A DNA stretch of 20,107 bases from JBOHUC01 sp050733935 (lineage in GTDB: Bacteria; Eisenbacteria; RBG-16-71-46; DASYSL01): assembly GCA_050733935.1 (NCBI GenBank), contig JBOHUC010000036.1:1-20107 (forward strand). Direction: 5' to 3'. Positions 6,401 to 12,767 of this stretch are shown here, piece by piece. The notes beneath the pieces are model-generated. The model did no database searches. It had not been told where the DNA came from and was given only the letters and a program-made list of their open reading frames with translations. Each line of letters starts with the position of its first letter. Positions within the stretch are counted from its first letter, which is position 1. The position numbers were made by a program, and so were the translations under genes.

Positions 6401-9247
6401 TTGAACCAGCTCACGAGCGGACTCGTTCCCGCGACTCCCTACCACTGGCGCTCGCGCATCGCGAGCAACAGCCCGTACTTCCCGTGGTCCCCGTGGCTTT
6501 CGATTCCCGGCAACGCCCCGAGCGAGGCGGACCTGCGGACCCGCGACGCCTTCCCACGGAAGATTGCGATCGACGACGTCTCGATCGTCGAAGGCGACGC
6601 CGGGACGACGCAGCTCGTGTTCACGGTCGCGATCAATCCGATTCCGGTGTTCCCGGTGAGCGTGGACTACGCGACGCAGGACGGCACGGCGATGGTCGCC
6701 GACGGCGACTACGACGCGACTTCCGGGACGCTCGAGATCGACGCCGGTCAGGCGACCGCGCCGATCGCGGTCACCGTGCACGGCGATCTCGACTTCGAGT
6801 TCGACGAGACGTTCACGGTCGAGCTGACGAACCCGCAAGGCGCCACGCTCATCAACTCGTCCGGAAGGGGCACGATCCTCGACGACGCGGACCCGTCGAA
6901 CATCGAGCTCTGCTCCGAGTTCCCCGTGACGGATCTGCCGGTCGAAACCATCGTCGAGCGCGATGGGATCGTCTACATCGGCGGTGCGTTTCGGCAGGTC
7001 GGGCCGCCGACGGGCTGTGCGCTGCCGCTCGACGTGAATACGGCCGCACCCCTCGGCATCCCCCGAGTCGAAGGCAGGGTCTACGCGGTCGCCCCCGACG
7101 GCTCCGGCGGTTGGTACGTCGGGGGAGAGTTCAGCCAGGTCGCCGGTGTCGCGCGGAGCAACCTCGCGCACATCCAGGCGGATCACACCGCTTCCGCCTG
7201 GAATCCCGTCGCCGACGCGCCCGTGCACGCACTCGCCATCGCCGGCGGCACGGTTTACGCCGGCGGTGAGTTCACCAACGTCGGAGGTCAGCCGCGCAAC
7301 CACCTCGCCGCGCTCGATGCCGCGACCGGCAGCGCCACGAGCTGGAATCCGGACGCGGACGCGACCGTCGAGGCGTTGGCGGTGAGTGGCGGCACGGTCT
7401 ACGCCGGTGGGAGCTTCACGGAGATCGGCAACAGCGACCACAAGTGCATCGCCGCGATCGACGCGGTCACCGGGCAGCCGACGAGCTGGATCGCGGGATC
7501 GAGTGGCGGCACGGTGCGGACGATCGTCGCGAGCGGCGGGCTGATCTACGTGGGCGGAAACTTCACGTTCATCGGCGGCGAAGTCCGTCAGCATCTCGCC
7601 GCCCTGGATGCGACGGACGGGTTTGCCACCCCGTGGGACCCGGCCGCCAACCACGAGGTTCGGGCCCTGGCACTCGGATCGGGCGTGCTCTACGCAGGCG
7701 GCGATTTCAACACCATCGGCGGGGAGTTTCGCAACCGGATCGCCGCGATCGATCTCGCGAGCGGCCTCGCGACCGCATGGGATCCGGAGATGAACTCGCC
7801 CGTCCACGCGTTGGCGGTGAGCGGCAGCATCGTGTACGCCGGCGGCGGGTTCGCCCTCGTCGGCGGGGAGGAGCGACGGAACCTCGTCGCGCTCGACGTG
7901 GCGACCGGAGCACCCACGGCCTGGAATCCTCGCGTCTACGACGACGTGCGCGCGCTCGCCATCGACGGCTCGACGCTCTACGCGGGCGGTCTCTTCGCGG
8001 GCGCCGGCGGAGAACAGCGCCGCGGGCTCGCCGCGATCGATGCGGCAACCGGGGCCATCACCTCGTGGGACCCGAGCGTCAGCGGAAGCACCTCCATCGT
8101 CAACGACCTGGAAGTCGTGGGGAACGTCGTCTACGCCGGTGGGAACTTCACCGCCGTCGGCGGATCGACCCGTAACTACATCGCGGCGATCGACCGCACG
8201 ACCGGGGTGGCCACCGCGTGGAATCCCAACGCGAACGGCACCGTGGGCGACGTGTGCGCCGACGGCGGCGTGATCTACGCGGGCGGCGCGTTCTCGGCGA
8301 TCGGAGGCTCGACGCGCGTCGCCATCGCCGCCCTGGATGCGACCACGGGTTCGGCCACCTCCTGGAATCCGAACGCCAACCAGATCGTGAACGCGATCGT
8401 CGTCGTCGACGGGGTCGTCTACGCAGGTGGACGGTTCACGAGCATCGGGGGGCAGCCGCGCAACCGGATCGCCGCCCTCGATGCCACCACCGGACTCGCG
8501 ACGGCCTGGGACCCGGATGTGGACGATGTCGTATCCACCCTGCTCGCGGCCAACGGTTCGATCCTTGTCGGCGGAGACTTCGGGGTGATCGGCGGAACGA
8601 CGCGGCTTTACGCGGCCGCGCTCGATCCGCTCACGGGGGTGCCGACGCCGTGGAATCCCGAAGCGAGCTGGGTGGTGCAGGCTTTCGGGTTCGGCGATGG
8701 AGTGATCTATGCCGGGGGCGGCTTCGGTTCGATCGGCGGCCAGTCACTCGGCAGGCTCGCCGCGCTCGACCTCGCGAACGGTGCGGCGATTCCGTGGGCG
8801 CCCGAGCCGGGCGGCGAGGAGCCATTCGTGAACGTCGGGGCGATCGCGACGACCGGCACGGGGAGCGTGTACGTGGGTGGCTCGTTCCTTTCGATCGGGG
8901 GCCTGGTGCGATCCAACATCGCCTGCATCCGATCCATCCACGACGTGGTCGGCGTTCCTGCCACGCCCACGTTCGGAAGCCTCGAGTTGCGCCTGAGTCC
9001 CAACCCCGCGACCGGTCCCGCTCGCATCGAGTACACGCTGCCTCAGCCGGGTCATGTGCGGATCAACGTGTACGACGTCCGGGGGCGCCTCGTCGCGCGG
9101 CCCGTGGACGAAGCGCGTGCCGTGGGACGACACGCAACGGTGTGGAACGCCGAGGGAACGAACGGCCGGGTCGCCCCTGGAATCTACTTCGTGCACATCG
9201 AGGCAGCCGGTCGATCGGCGACACAGCGGCTCGTGTGGCTCCGGTGA
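3467..9247 (+). CDS. Giant secreted multi-propeller protein: 14 FG-GAP repeats, FN3-like, Calx-beta, second propeller, FlgD-like sorting domain
   Basis: This encodes 1926 residues. A signal peptide covers ~1-29 (hydrophobic core then SMA|A). Residues ~33-893 hold 14 FG-GAP repeats of ~62 residues, each with a D-x-N-G-D-G calcium loop, D-V-I-V-G-A, then E-G-R-A-x-V-Y-x-G-S. Residues ~900-1024 look like a fibronectin-type linker (YHWRSRI, PWSPWLSI). A Calx-beta domain spans ~1031-1143 (S-I-V-E-G-D-A-G-T, D-Y-A-T-x-D-G-T-A, ending I-L-D-D-A-D). Residues ~1158-1831 hold 14 copies of a Y-x-G-G-x-F motif at ~48-residue spacing, with A-A-[IL]-D-x-x-[TS]-G and S/A-W-[ND]-P, like delta-60/DUF5122 propellers. 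Residues ~1837-1926 form the FlgD-Ig-like/T9SS-type tail (SPNPATG, VYDVRGRLV, APGIYF). GAGGG at 3454-3458 is a good ribosome site for ATG 3467. The protein is probably surface-displayed and calcium-stabilised, with an adhesion or scaffold role; the ligand is unknown. Confidence 0.93.
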   Translation: MNRTPPLAAGCAVTLLIGLFLSIPGTSMAALTASPVWTAEANQAGARFGQSVAPAGDVNGDGFTDVIVGAEGYNHGAGQNGGAFVYHGSAAGLDTIPAWTSEGDSLSSGLGHAVAPAGDVNGDGYGDVIVSDWLYSNGETFEGRAFVYHGSASGLASTPAWAVEGDQFGAFFGASVATAGDVNGDGFADVIVGAYGFDNGQSDEGRAYVYHGSAAGLATTPAWTGEQNQAGSQYGISVATAGDVNGDGYDDVVVGADRWTNGQTQEGRLFFYRGSASGLLNGPTSIEMNFAFAHFGASVSTAGDTNGDGYADVIVGAPENSNGQVAEGRAFVFRGSSTGLTTVPAWSAESDQANAFFGQSVGAAGDVNGDGYADVIVGAYRYDNDESEEGRAYVYYGSNVGPTTPRWTSESNQINAEFGISAATAGDVNGDGYSDVIVGARYFSNGAAQEGRASVYHGAADGLAFYPGWGQESNQPTAFYGSVVAGVGDVNGDGYSDHLIGAYGYANGQFDEGRIFVHHGSASGPSFIENWTTESNQNFAFMGYVHGAAGSAGDVNGDGFGDLIVGAPYFDNGEPDEGRVSIHVGSPSGLLTSVYWLSESNEADAHYGISVASAGDVNGDGFGDVIVGAEQASNGESREGRAYVYHGSPTGLTLAWTAESDQVDAHFGRSVACAGDVNGDGYTDVIVGAPHYDAGNSDEGRAFVYLGSPSGIAGTPAWTAESNQNFAEYGNTVATAGDVNGDGYSDVIVGAHLFDGGQGNEGRAEIFFGSATGLAEMPAWTVESNQVIAGVGMVVASAGDVNGDGYSDVVIGYRQATNAAPAEGRAFLYQGGPAGPDVTPDWSAEGGQGSASFGSSVAAAGDVDGDGFSDVVVGAMAYDNGHSDEGYVFLYHGNLDQGLDRIPRQSPSTGLGPIALYGRSNSESSFRVKALGRTAAGRGDVRLQIEAKPFGMSFDGGALVSGPASDTGAPVGGSSAVGLNQLTSGLVPATPYHWRSRIASNSPYFPWSPWLSIPGNAPSEADLRTRDAFPRKIAIDDVSIVEGDAGTTQLVFTVAINPIPVFPVSVDYATQDGTAMVADGDYDATSGTLEIDAGQATAPIAVTVHGDLDFEFDETFTVELTNPQGATLINSSGRGTILDDADPSNIELCSEFPVTDLPVETIVERDGIVYIGGAFRQVGPPTGCALPLDVNTAAPLGIPRVEGRVYAVAPDGSGGWYVGGEFSQVAGVARSNLAHIQADHTASAWNPVADAPVHALAIAGGTVYAGGEFTNVGGQPRNHLAALDAATGSATSWNPDADATVEALAVSGGTVYAGGSFTEIGNSDHKCIAAIDAVTGQPTSWIAGSSGGTVRTIVASGGLIYVGGNFTFIGGEVRQHLAALDATDGFATPWDPAANHEVRALALGSGVLYAGGDFNTIGGEFRNRIAAIDLASGLATAWDPEMNSPVHALAVSGSIVYAGGGFALVGGEERRNLVALDVATGAPTAWNPRVYDDVRALAIDGSTLYAGGLFAGAGGEQRRGLAAIDAATGAITSWDPSVSGSTSIVNDLEVVGNVVYAGGNFTAVGGSTRNYIAAIDRTTGVATAWNPNANGTVGDVCADGGVIYAGGAFSAIGGSTRVAIAALDATTGSATSWNPNANQIVNAIVVVDGVVYAGGRFTSIGGQPRNRIAALDATTGLATAWDPDVDDVVSTLLAANGSILVGGDFGVIGGTTRLYAAALDPLTGVPTPWNPEASWVVQAFGFGDGVIYAGGGFGSIGGQSLGRLAALDLANGAAIPWAPEPGGEEPFVNVGAIATTGTGSVYVGGSFLSIGGLVRSNIACIRSIHDVVGVPATPTFGSLELRLSPNPATGPARIEYTLPQPGHVRINVYDVRGRLVARPVDEARAVGRHATVWNAEGTNGRVAPGIYFVHIEAAGRSATQRLVWLR

Positions 9248-9618
9248 TATGGAACGACTTGTCGCTCGACGACGTGCGGCGTGCGTTCGTCGCCGCAGCG
9301 CCGAAGGAAACGGAATTGGAGCGGTTCTTCAGCGACTGGCTGGATCAGCAGGGTGCGCCGGTGATCGACTCGAAATGGACGGCGACCCCAGATGGCGCCG
9401 TGGAAGTCGTGCTCACGCAGGCACAGAAGTCAGCGCCGTACGCCCTGGACGTCGAAGTTGCGATCACAGGCGAGCAGGGCGAGAGACGCCACGTCATCAA
9501 GCTGCGCGAGCGGACGGCGCGATCGCGGTTCACGCCATCCGGGAAGGTGACGGACGTCCGGCTCGACCCCGATCACCGGTTGTTGATCTGGGATCCAAAA
9601 TACGGGCCGCGGCCGTAA
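9244..9618 (+). pseudogene. C-terminal fragment of an M1-family aminopeptidase-like protein (probable relic)
   Basis: An open frame starts at GTG 9244, overlapping the TGA of the giant gene (GTGA), and gives 124 residues. Residues ~5-40 read S-L-D-D-V-R-R-A-F, then F-F-S-D-W-L-D-Q-Q-G-A-P, matching the end of the alpha-helical domain in M1 peptidases. The rest resembles their C-terminal beta domain and ends R-L-D-P-D-H-R-L-L-I-W-D-P-K-Y-G-P. The catalytic HExxH...E region, normally several hundred residues upstream, is missing; the frame runs back only as an out-of-frame shadow of the giant gene. Codon use is still coding-like, so the decay is recent or a short product is still made. I read it as the stump of a deleted or interrupted peptidase gene. 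A small stand-alone protein remains possible. Confidence 0.7.
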
Positions 9619-9684
9619 TCGTGGAGATCGGGTCCGACTGGCTTGAGCACGAGCTTCGCCGCGATCGAGGGCGTAATTGGGTTG

Positions 9685-9719
9685 AAAAGCAGACGGGCGG
9701 CCCGCTCGGGCCGCCCGTC
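9685..9719 (-). terminator. Rho-independent terminator on the minus strand
   Basis: Arms of 13 bp at 9692-9704 and 9707-9719 pair perfectly (GACGGGCGGCCCG with its complement). On the minus strand the hairpin is followed by TGCTTTTC (TTTT at 9688-9685). The + strand side has no T run, so it works toward the left. It lies 21 nt past the 3' end of the tRNA remnant at 9741-9762, the usual place for a tRNA terminator. Confidence 0.7.
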
Positions 9720-9739
9720 GTCGTATCCGCTTGCGAAAT

Positions 9740-9762
9740 CTGGTAGCGGGGGCGGGACTTGA
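9740..9762 (-). repeat. Truncated tRNA 3' end; left copy of a direct repeat with the initiator tRNA
   Basis: This 23-nt stretch matches 11560-11582 at 22 positions (18 identical in a row, mismatch at 9758/11578). Read on the minus strand it is the T-loop end, 3' acceptor strand and CCA of the initiator tRNA. Beyond 9762 the match stops inside the T-arm, and no T-stem can form, so this is not a working tRNA. It is either the mark of an insertion at the tRNA end or debris of another tRNA gene with the same 3' end. Confidence 0.7.
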
Positions 9763-9854
9763 CGGCCGGCATGCTCTCCAAGTCGCGCAGCAAGACCGCG
9801 TGCGCGTCGTACGAGGACCATGTGTTGATCGACGAGCGCTTCGAACGCGTGTAA
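9759..9854 (+). pseudogene. Short ORF tail of unknown origin (possible relic)
   Basis: A frame from TTG 9759 (or ATG 9771) to TAA 9852-9854 gives 27-31 residues ending S-Y-E-D-H-V-L-I-D-E-R-F-E-R-V. Nearly every codon from 9771 ends in G or C, as in real genes here. It has no ribosome site and starts right at the tRNA remnant. It looks like the last part of a gene whose body is gone. I do not recognise the family. Confidence 0.3.
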
Positions 9855-10016
9855 GCGGCAAACAAGCGGGCGACCTGATGAGCCCGCCATGGGCACATGC
9901 AGAATCTGCAATCTGCCCAGCCCTCTATTACCCTCCCCTTGGGATACCTTGAAATTCTGCGGTTGGGACTCGGGCCAACTCTTTGTTGTTCCATCGGTTC
10001 GCTTCCACCGAATCGG

Positions 10017-10032
10017 TGGCACCTGCCTTGCA
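10017..10032 (+). promoter_or_regulatory. Sigma-54 (RpoN) type -24/-12 promoter
   Basis: TGGCAC (10017-10022), five bases, then TTGCA (10028-10032) match the sigma-54 consensus TGGCAC-N5-TTGC exactly, with the required ten bases between the invariant GG and GC. Transcription would start near 10043, giving a leader of about 86 nt before the ATG at 10129. Sigma-54 promoters need an enhancer-binding activator. The dyads just upstream (9962-9979, 10005-10019) could be activator sites, which is speculative. Confidence 0.6.
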
Positions 10033-10087
10033 TTGCCAAATGGTGGGCGACATTGCTAGGCCGCCCGATCATGGGCCCGGCCCTCAG

Positions 10088-10101
10088 GAGATCGCGATCT
10101 C
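10088..10101. promoter_or_regulatory. 14-bp perfect palindrome in the leader of the LPxTA gene
   Basis: GAGATCGCGATCTC is fully self-complementary and is flanked by CCCT (10081-10084) and AGGG (10102-10105), which can pair around it. It lies 15 nt before the AGGAGG ribosome site. It may be an operator for a dimeric repressor or an mRNA fold near the ribosome site. Confidence 0.4.
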
Positions 10102-10128
10102 AGGGTGAAGCTTCATAGGAGGACAGTC

Positions 10129-10626
10129 ATGAAAAAGTTTGCTCTCTCCAATCTCCTCGCGCTCACGCTCGCGCTGGGGGTGGTCGCGTCGACCGGTCTA
10201 CCGGCACAGGCGGACGCACCGCTCGTCACGATTTCGGGCACGGTGGTCTCGATCACCGACGAAATCCTCGTTCTCCAAACGGACAAGGGAAACTTGATGT
10301 TCGACCTCGACAAGAACACCGAGATGCCCGCGAACATCGCCGTGGGGAACCGGATCACGGTGTCGTACGACTCGGATGACAACCTGGCCGACAAGATGGA
10401 CGCGAGGCGAATCGTAATGGCTCCTGAACCCACCCCGGCCGCCCCGGTCTCCCCAGCTTCTCCGACCCCGGAGCCCGCGCCTCAGCCTCAGACGAGCGCG
10501 CCCGCTGCCGAGGAGGAACAAGGAGAGCTTCCGGCGACCGCGAGCCCGCTCGCGCTCGTGGGCGGAATGGGACTCCTGGCTCTGACCGGAGGCCTCCTGC
10601 TTCGGAAGCGCGCAGGCCGGAAGTAG
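10129..10626 (+). CDS. Secreted small OB-like protein with C-terminal LPxTA sortase sorting signal
   Basis: This encodes 165 residues. The ATG at 10129 is set by AGGAGG at 10117-10122 with six spacer bases; the in-frame GTG at 10105 has no such site. A signal peptide covers 1-28 (AQA|DA). Residues ~30-97 form a small beta-rich domain (I-S-G-T-V-V-S-I, I-L-V-L-Q-T-D-K-G-N-L, V-G-N-R-I-T-V-S-Y) resembling DUF5666/OB-like domains. Residues ~98-130 are a Pro/Ala/Glu-rich stalk. The C-terminus has the three parts of a cell-wall sorting signal: LPATA at 134-138, a hydrophobic stretch at ~140-158, and a basic RKRAGRK tail. The sortase gene starts 123 nt downstream on the same strand, so it is very likely the cognate enzyme. 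A sigma-54-type promoter sits upstream. The role of the exposed domain is unknown. Confidence 0.85.
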   Translation: MKKFALSNLLALTLALGVVASTGLPAQADAPLVTISGTVVSITDEILVLQTDKGNLMFDLDKNTEMPANIAVGNRITVSYDSDDNLADKMDARRIVMAPEPTPAAPVSPASPTPEPAPQPQTSAPAAEEEQGELPATASPLALVGGMGLLALTGGLLLRKRAGRK

Positions 10627-10749
10627 CTCCCCATCCGTCCTCTCCCGGTGCGGTCCAGACGTCGTGACCGGCTCGGGCCGCCTGGGTGAGGGGATCAAGC
10701 GCAGAGCAGAACGGATGTCGCTGCCGTCGCTCATAGCACCGAGGTTGCC

Positions 10750-11559
10750 ATGACCGCTCTCGATCGTTTCCGAAACGGGTCGAGCTTCGCGCTCTGCGCA
10801 GTGGGAATTGGTCTCCTCTCATACTGGCTCAGTGCGATGTTCGACGCGCACATGTTCCAGAGCTGGCTCGCCGATCGTCTCGAGACGACGGGTTCCTCGG
10901 GATCCGTCTCCTCGGTCCTCGAAGGAGCTTCCGCGACGCGACGCGAGGCCACCACGAGCGGGCTTGTCGGACGCCTCGAAATCCCACGGCTCGGTATTTC
11001 CGCCATGGTCACGGAAGGCATCACCAAACGCGCGCTCGGCCGCGGCATCGGCCACGTCCCGGACACTGCGTTCCCCGGCGAACGAGGGAACGTGGGCCTG
11101 GCCGCTCATCGGGACACGTACTTTCGCGGGCTGAAGGACGTCGCCACGGGGGATCGCATCCGGCTCGTCACTCCGGGCGGGGCCTTCTTGTACAAGGTCG
11201 AGTGGGCTCGAATCGTCCATCCCGACCGGATCGATCTGCTCGAGGACACGGTCGGTCCGGCATTGACGCTTGTGACCTGTTATCCCTTCCACTGGATTGG
11301 CAGCGCTCCCCAGCGATTCGTCGTCCGTTGTCGCCCGATCGGCGAGCCCGCGATTTTGCGCGTCGACGCCCCGCCTATGGTGGTGGCCACGAGGCCCCCG
11401 GACGAGAAAGATGTGACGGTGCCGATCGCCGCTCCGGACGAGGCGGCGCTCGAGGCCGTGATGGACTCGATGAACGTCCTCCACGAAGCGGCCGTTCCTC
11501 CTCCTGAAGAGCAAGAGGGGCCGGCAATCGCCGGTCCCCTCGCGAACCCTCTCTTCTAG
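10750..11559 (+). CDS. Class D-like sortase (transpeptidase) with C-terminal extension
   Basis: This encodes 269 residues. ATG 10750 has GAGGT at 10741-10745. An N-terminal membrane anchor lies at ~12-31. The sortase domain covers ~75-195: L-E-I-P-R-L-G-I, G-x-G-H-V-P-D-T-A-F-P-G-E, catalytic H120 in LAAHRDTYF, catalytic C177 in TLVTCYPF, and R189, 12 residues after the cysteine, in APQRFVVR. The TCYPF-x(2)-IG-x-AP-x-RF pattern is typical of class D-like sortases, which favour LPxTA sites, in agreement with the LPATA partner upstream. After the domain comes a ~74-residue Pro/Glu/Asp-rich tail not found in classical sortases. The stop codon lies one base from the CCA end of the antisense tRNA gene. 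Sortases are common in Gram-positives. Here the enzyme would act in the periplasm, and the acceptor nucleophile is unknown. Confidence 0.92.
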   Translation: MTALDRFRNGSSFALCAVGIGLLSYWLSAMFDAHMFQSWLADRLETTGSSGSVSSVLEGASATRREATTSGLVGRLEIPRLGISAMVTEGITKRALGRGIGHVPDTAFPGERGNVGLAAHRDTYFRGLKDVATGDRIRLVTPGGAFLYKVEWARIVHPDRIDLLEDTVGPALTLVTCYPFHWIGSAPQRFVVRCRPIGEPAILRVDAPPMVVATRPPDEKDVTVPIAAPDEAALEAVMDSMNVLHEAAVPPPEEQEGPAIAGPLANPLF

Positions 11560-11560
11560 C

Positions 11561-11637
<77 letters not shown>

Positions 11638-11648
11638 TCGATGGCTGC

Positions 11649-11678
11649 ACTCTATCGGTCCCCGGCCCCGGCCGTCAA
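11649..11678 (-). promoter_or_regulatory. Sigma-70-type promoter of the initiator tRNA
   Basis: On the minus strand TTGACG (11678-11673), 18 bases, then TAGAGT (11654-11649) lie 11 nt before the first tRNA base. The -35 box matches the consensus at five of six positions and the -10 box at four of six. Position and spacing fit well. Confidence 0.55.
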
Positions 11679-11694
11679 GCGCACCAGCCCCGGG

Positions 11695-11714
11695 AGCGCG
11701 AGAAACGCGCTTTT
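11695..11714 (+). terminator. Rho-independent terminator, + strand
   Basis: AGCGCG (11695-11700), loop AGAAA, CGCGCT (11706-11711), followed by TTT, forms a 6-bp stem with a short U run. The only upstream + strand genes are the LPxTA protein and sortase, so their transcript would end here after crossing the tRNA gene in antisense. Confidence 0.5.
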
Positions 11715-11778
11715 CCGGCCTTCGTGCGCCTCATCTAACGTCCACGACCGCAGCAACTTGATCCTCGGGGCTTTCGGG

Positions 11779-11807
11779 TTGCGCGGTCCCGCGGCCCACG
11801 CTATCCT
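11779..11807 (+). promoter_or_regulatory. Candidate promoter of the outer-membrane barrel gene
   Basis: TTGCGC (11779-11784), 17 bases, then TATCCT (11802-11807) form a weak sigma-70-like pair 139 nt before ATG 11946. The rest of 11715-11945 holds no gene that I can support. Confidence 0.3.
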
Positions 11808-11945
11808 GCCGGCCTCGATTGGCCGTCGCGCGACACGCGGGCCCCGGCACCCGGGCTTGCGTGCCCACCGGGAGCCGGCGGTTCCATCCCCGTCTCATGC
11901 TCGAGATCGATGCACCGGCGCCTGAACTTCGGAGGGAGCCTCCTG

Positions 11946-12734
11946 ATGCTTGCTGTCCACTGGCGAACGGCCGCCCGCACGGCCCTGACCACCGGCCTCA
12001 CGGCCCTGGCCCTGGCCTTCCTCGCAGCGTCCGGCCACGCCGACGAACAGCGCGTGCAGCGCCTCGGTCTTGCGATCTACGCGATGCCGACGAGCATGGC
12101 GATGGGGGACGTGAACGACGCGATCGACGATCTGAACGAGTTCACCGCCTCGCAGGGCCTCGCCCCGATCGACAAGATCACCTGGGCCGGGTTGTTCGGC
12201 CTCGAAGCGCGCTTCTTCGCGACCCGTCACTGGGTCGTGACCGCAGGTGTCGGCCGGATCAGCAAGCAATCGCTGCTCGACCTTCAGCCGGCGGCAACCA
12301 CGTTCCTCCAGGTCAAGGCGAAGGTCCGCACGGTCCCGCTCAATCTCGGCGTCGACTATTACTTCGAGCCCAAGACGAGCGGCGACTTTTCGCTGCGCCC
12401 GTTCGTCGGAGGCGGATTCATGAGCCTGCCCGAGACCAAGGTCTCGCTCGGCGGCCAGTTCCAGAGTCCGGACACGACCTTCGGAGAGACGAGCACTTCG
12501 CTCGGTGAGGGTGCGGGTGGCTATCTCGAGGGGGGCATCCACATGATGTTCCCGTCGCGCTACTCGGTCATCATCAACGCGAACTTCCGCTACGCGAAGA
12601 CGACGCGGCTCTACGACGAGACGACGGGCGCGCTCGTCCTCAATGACGACGGCACTCCGCTCGAAGCCGATTTCACGGGGTTTGGGATTCGCTTCGCGAT
12701 TCAGGCGAACATTCTGGGCAAGCCGCCGGAGTGA
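11946..12734 (+). CDS. Predicted outer-membrane beta-barrel protein
   Basis: This encodes 262 residues from ATG 11946, chosen because GGAGGG at 11931-11936 lies 9 nt upstream; an in-frame ATG at 11910 would add 12 residues without a good ribosome site. A signal peptide covers ~1-32 (GHA|D). The mature part has alternating aromatic/polar strands (W-V-V-T-A-G-V-G-R-I, T-V-P-L-N-L-G-V-D-Y-Y-F, R-P-F-V-G-G-G-F, Y-S-V-I-I-N-A-N-F-R-Y), as in small 8-strand barrels of the OmpW/OmpA-like 'outer membrane beta-barrel' group. An ordered central loop region (GGQFQSPDTTFGETS) may be extracellular. Function beyond an envelope role cannot be read from sequence. It converges on the ftsB-like gene 33 nt away. 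Confidence 0.8.
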   Translation: MLAVHWRTAARTALTTGLTALALAFLAASGHADEQRVQRLGLAIYAMPTSMAMGDVNDAIDDLNEFTASQGLAPIDKITWAGLFGLEARFFATRHWVVTAGVGRISKQSLLDLQPAATTFLQVKAKVRTVPLNLGVDYYFEPKTSGDFSLRPFVGGGFMSLPETKVSLGGQFQSPDTTFGETSTSLGEGAGGYLEGGIHMMFPSRYSVIINANFRYAKTTRLYDETTGALVLNDDGTPLEADFTGFGIRFAIQANILGKPPE

Positions 12735-12767
12735 TCGGGCGAAACACCGGCTCCACGAATCAGAAGA

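Larger units (their letters stand above)
9619..10128. other. 510-bp intergenic region with terminator, tRNA remnant, ORF tail and sigma-54 promoter
   Basis: Besides the entries listed separately, this region holds several small dyads: GCGGGC with GCCCGC at about 9868-9890, GTTGG with CCAAC at about 9962-9979, and CCACCG-AAT-CGGTGG at 10005-10019. The last of these overlaps the -24 element of the sigma-54-type promoter. The part from 9890 to 10000 is less GC-rich than its surroundings and shows no convincing gene on either strand. Confidence 0.6.

Noticed and set aside
5375..7807. Long open frame (810 codons) on the minus strand inside the giant propeller gene
   Set aside because: It mirrors the FG-GAP and Calx-beta coding repeats in antisense. 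Its protein is low-complexity Arg/Val/Asp-rich with no domain, as expected from GC-rich periodic coding DNA.
10105..10128. GTG 10105 as start of the LPxTA protein
   Set aside because: AGGAGG at 10117-10122 is correctly placed for ATG 10129, which also gives a clean signal peptide.
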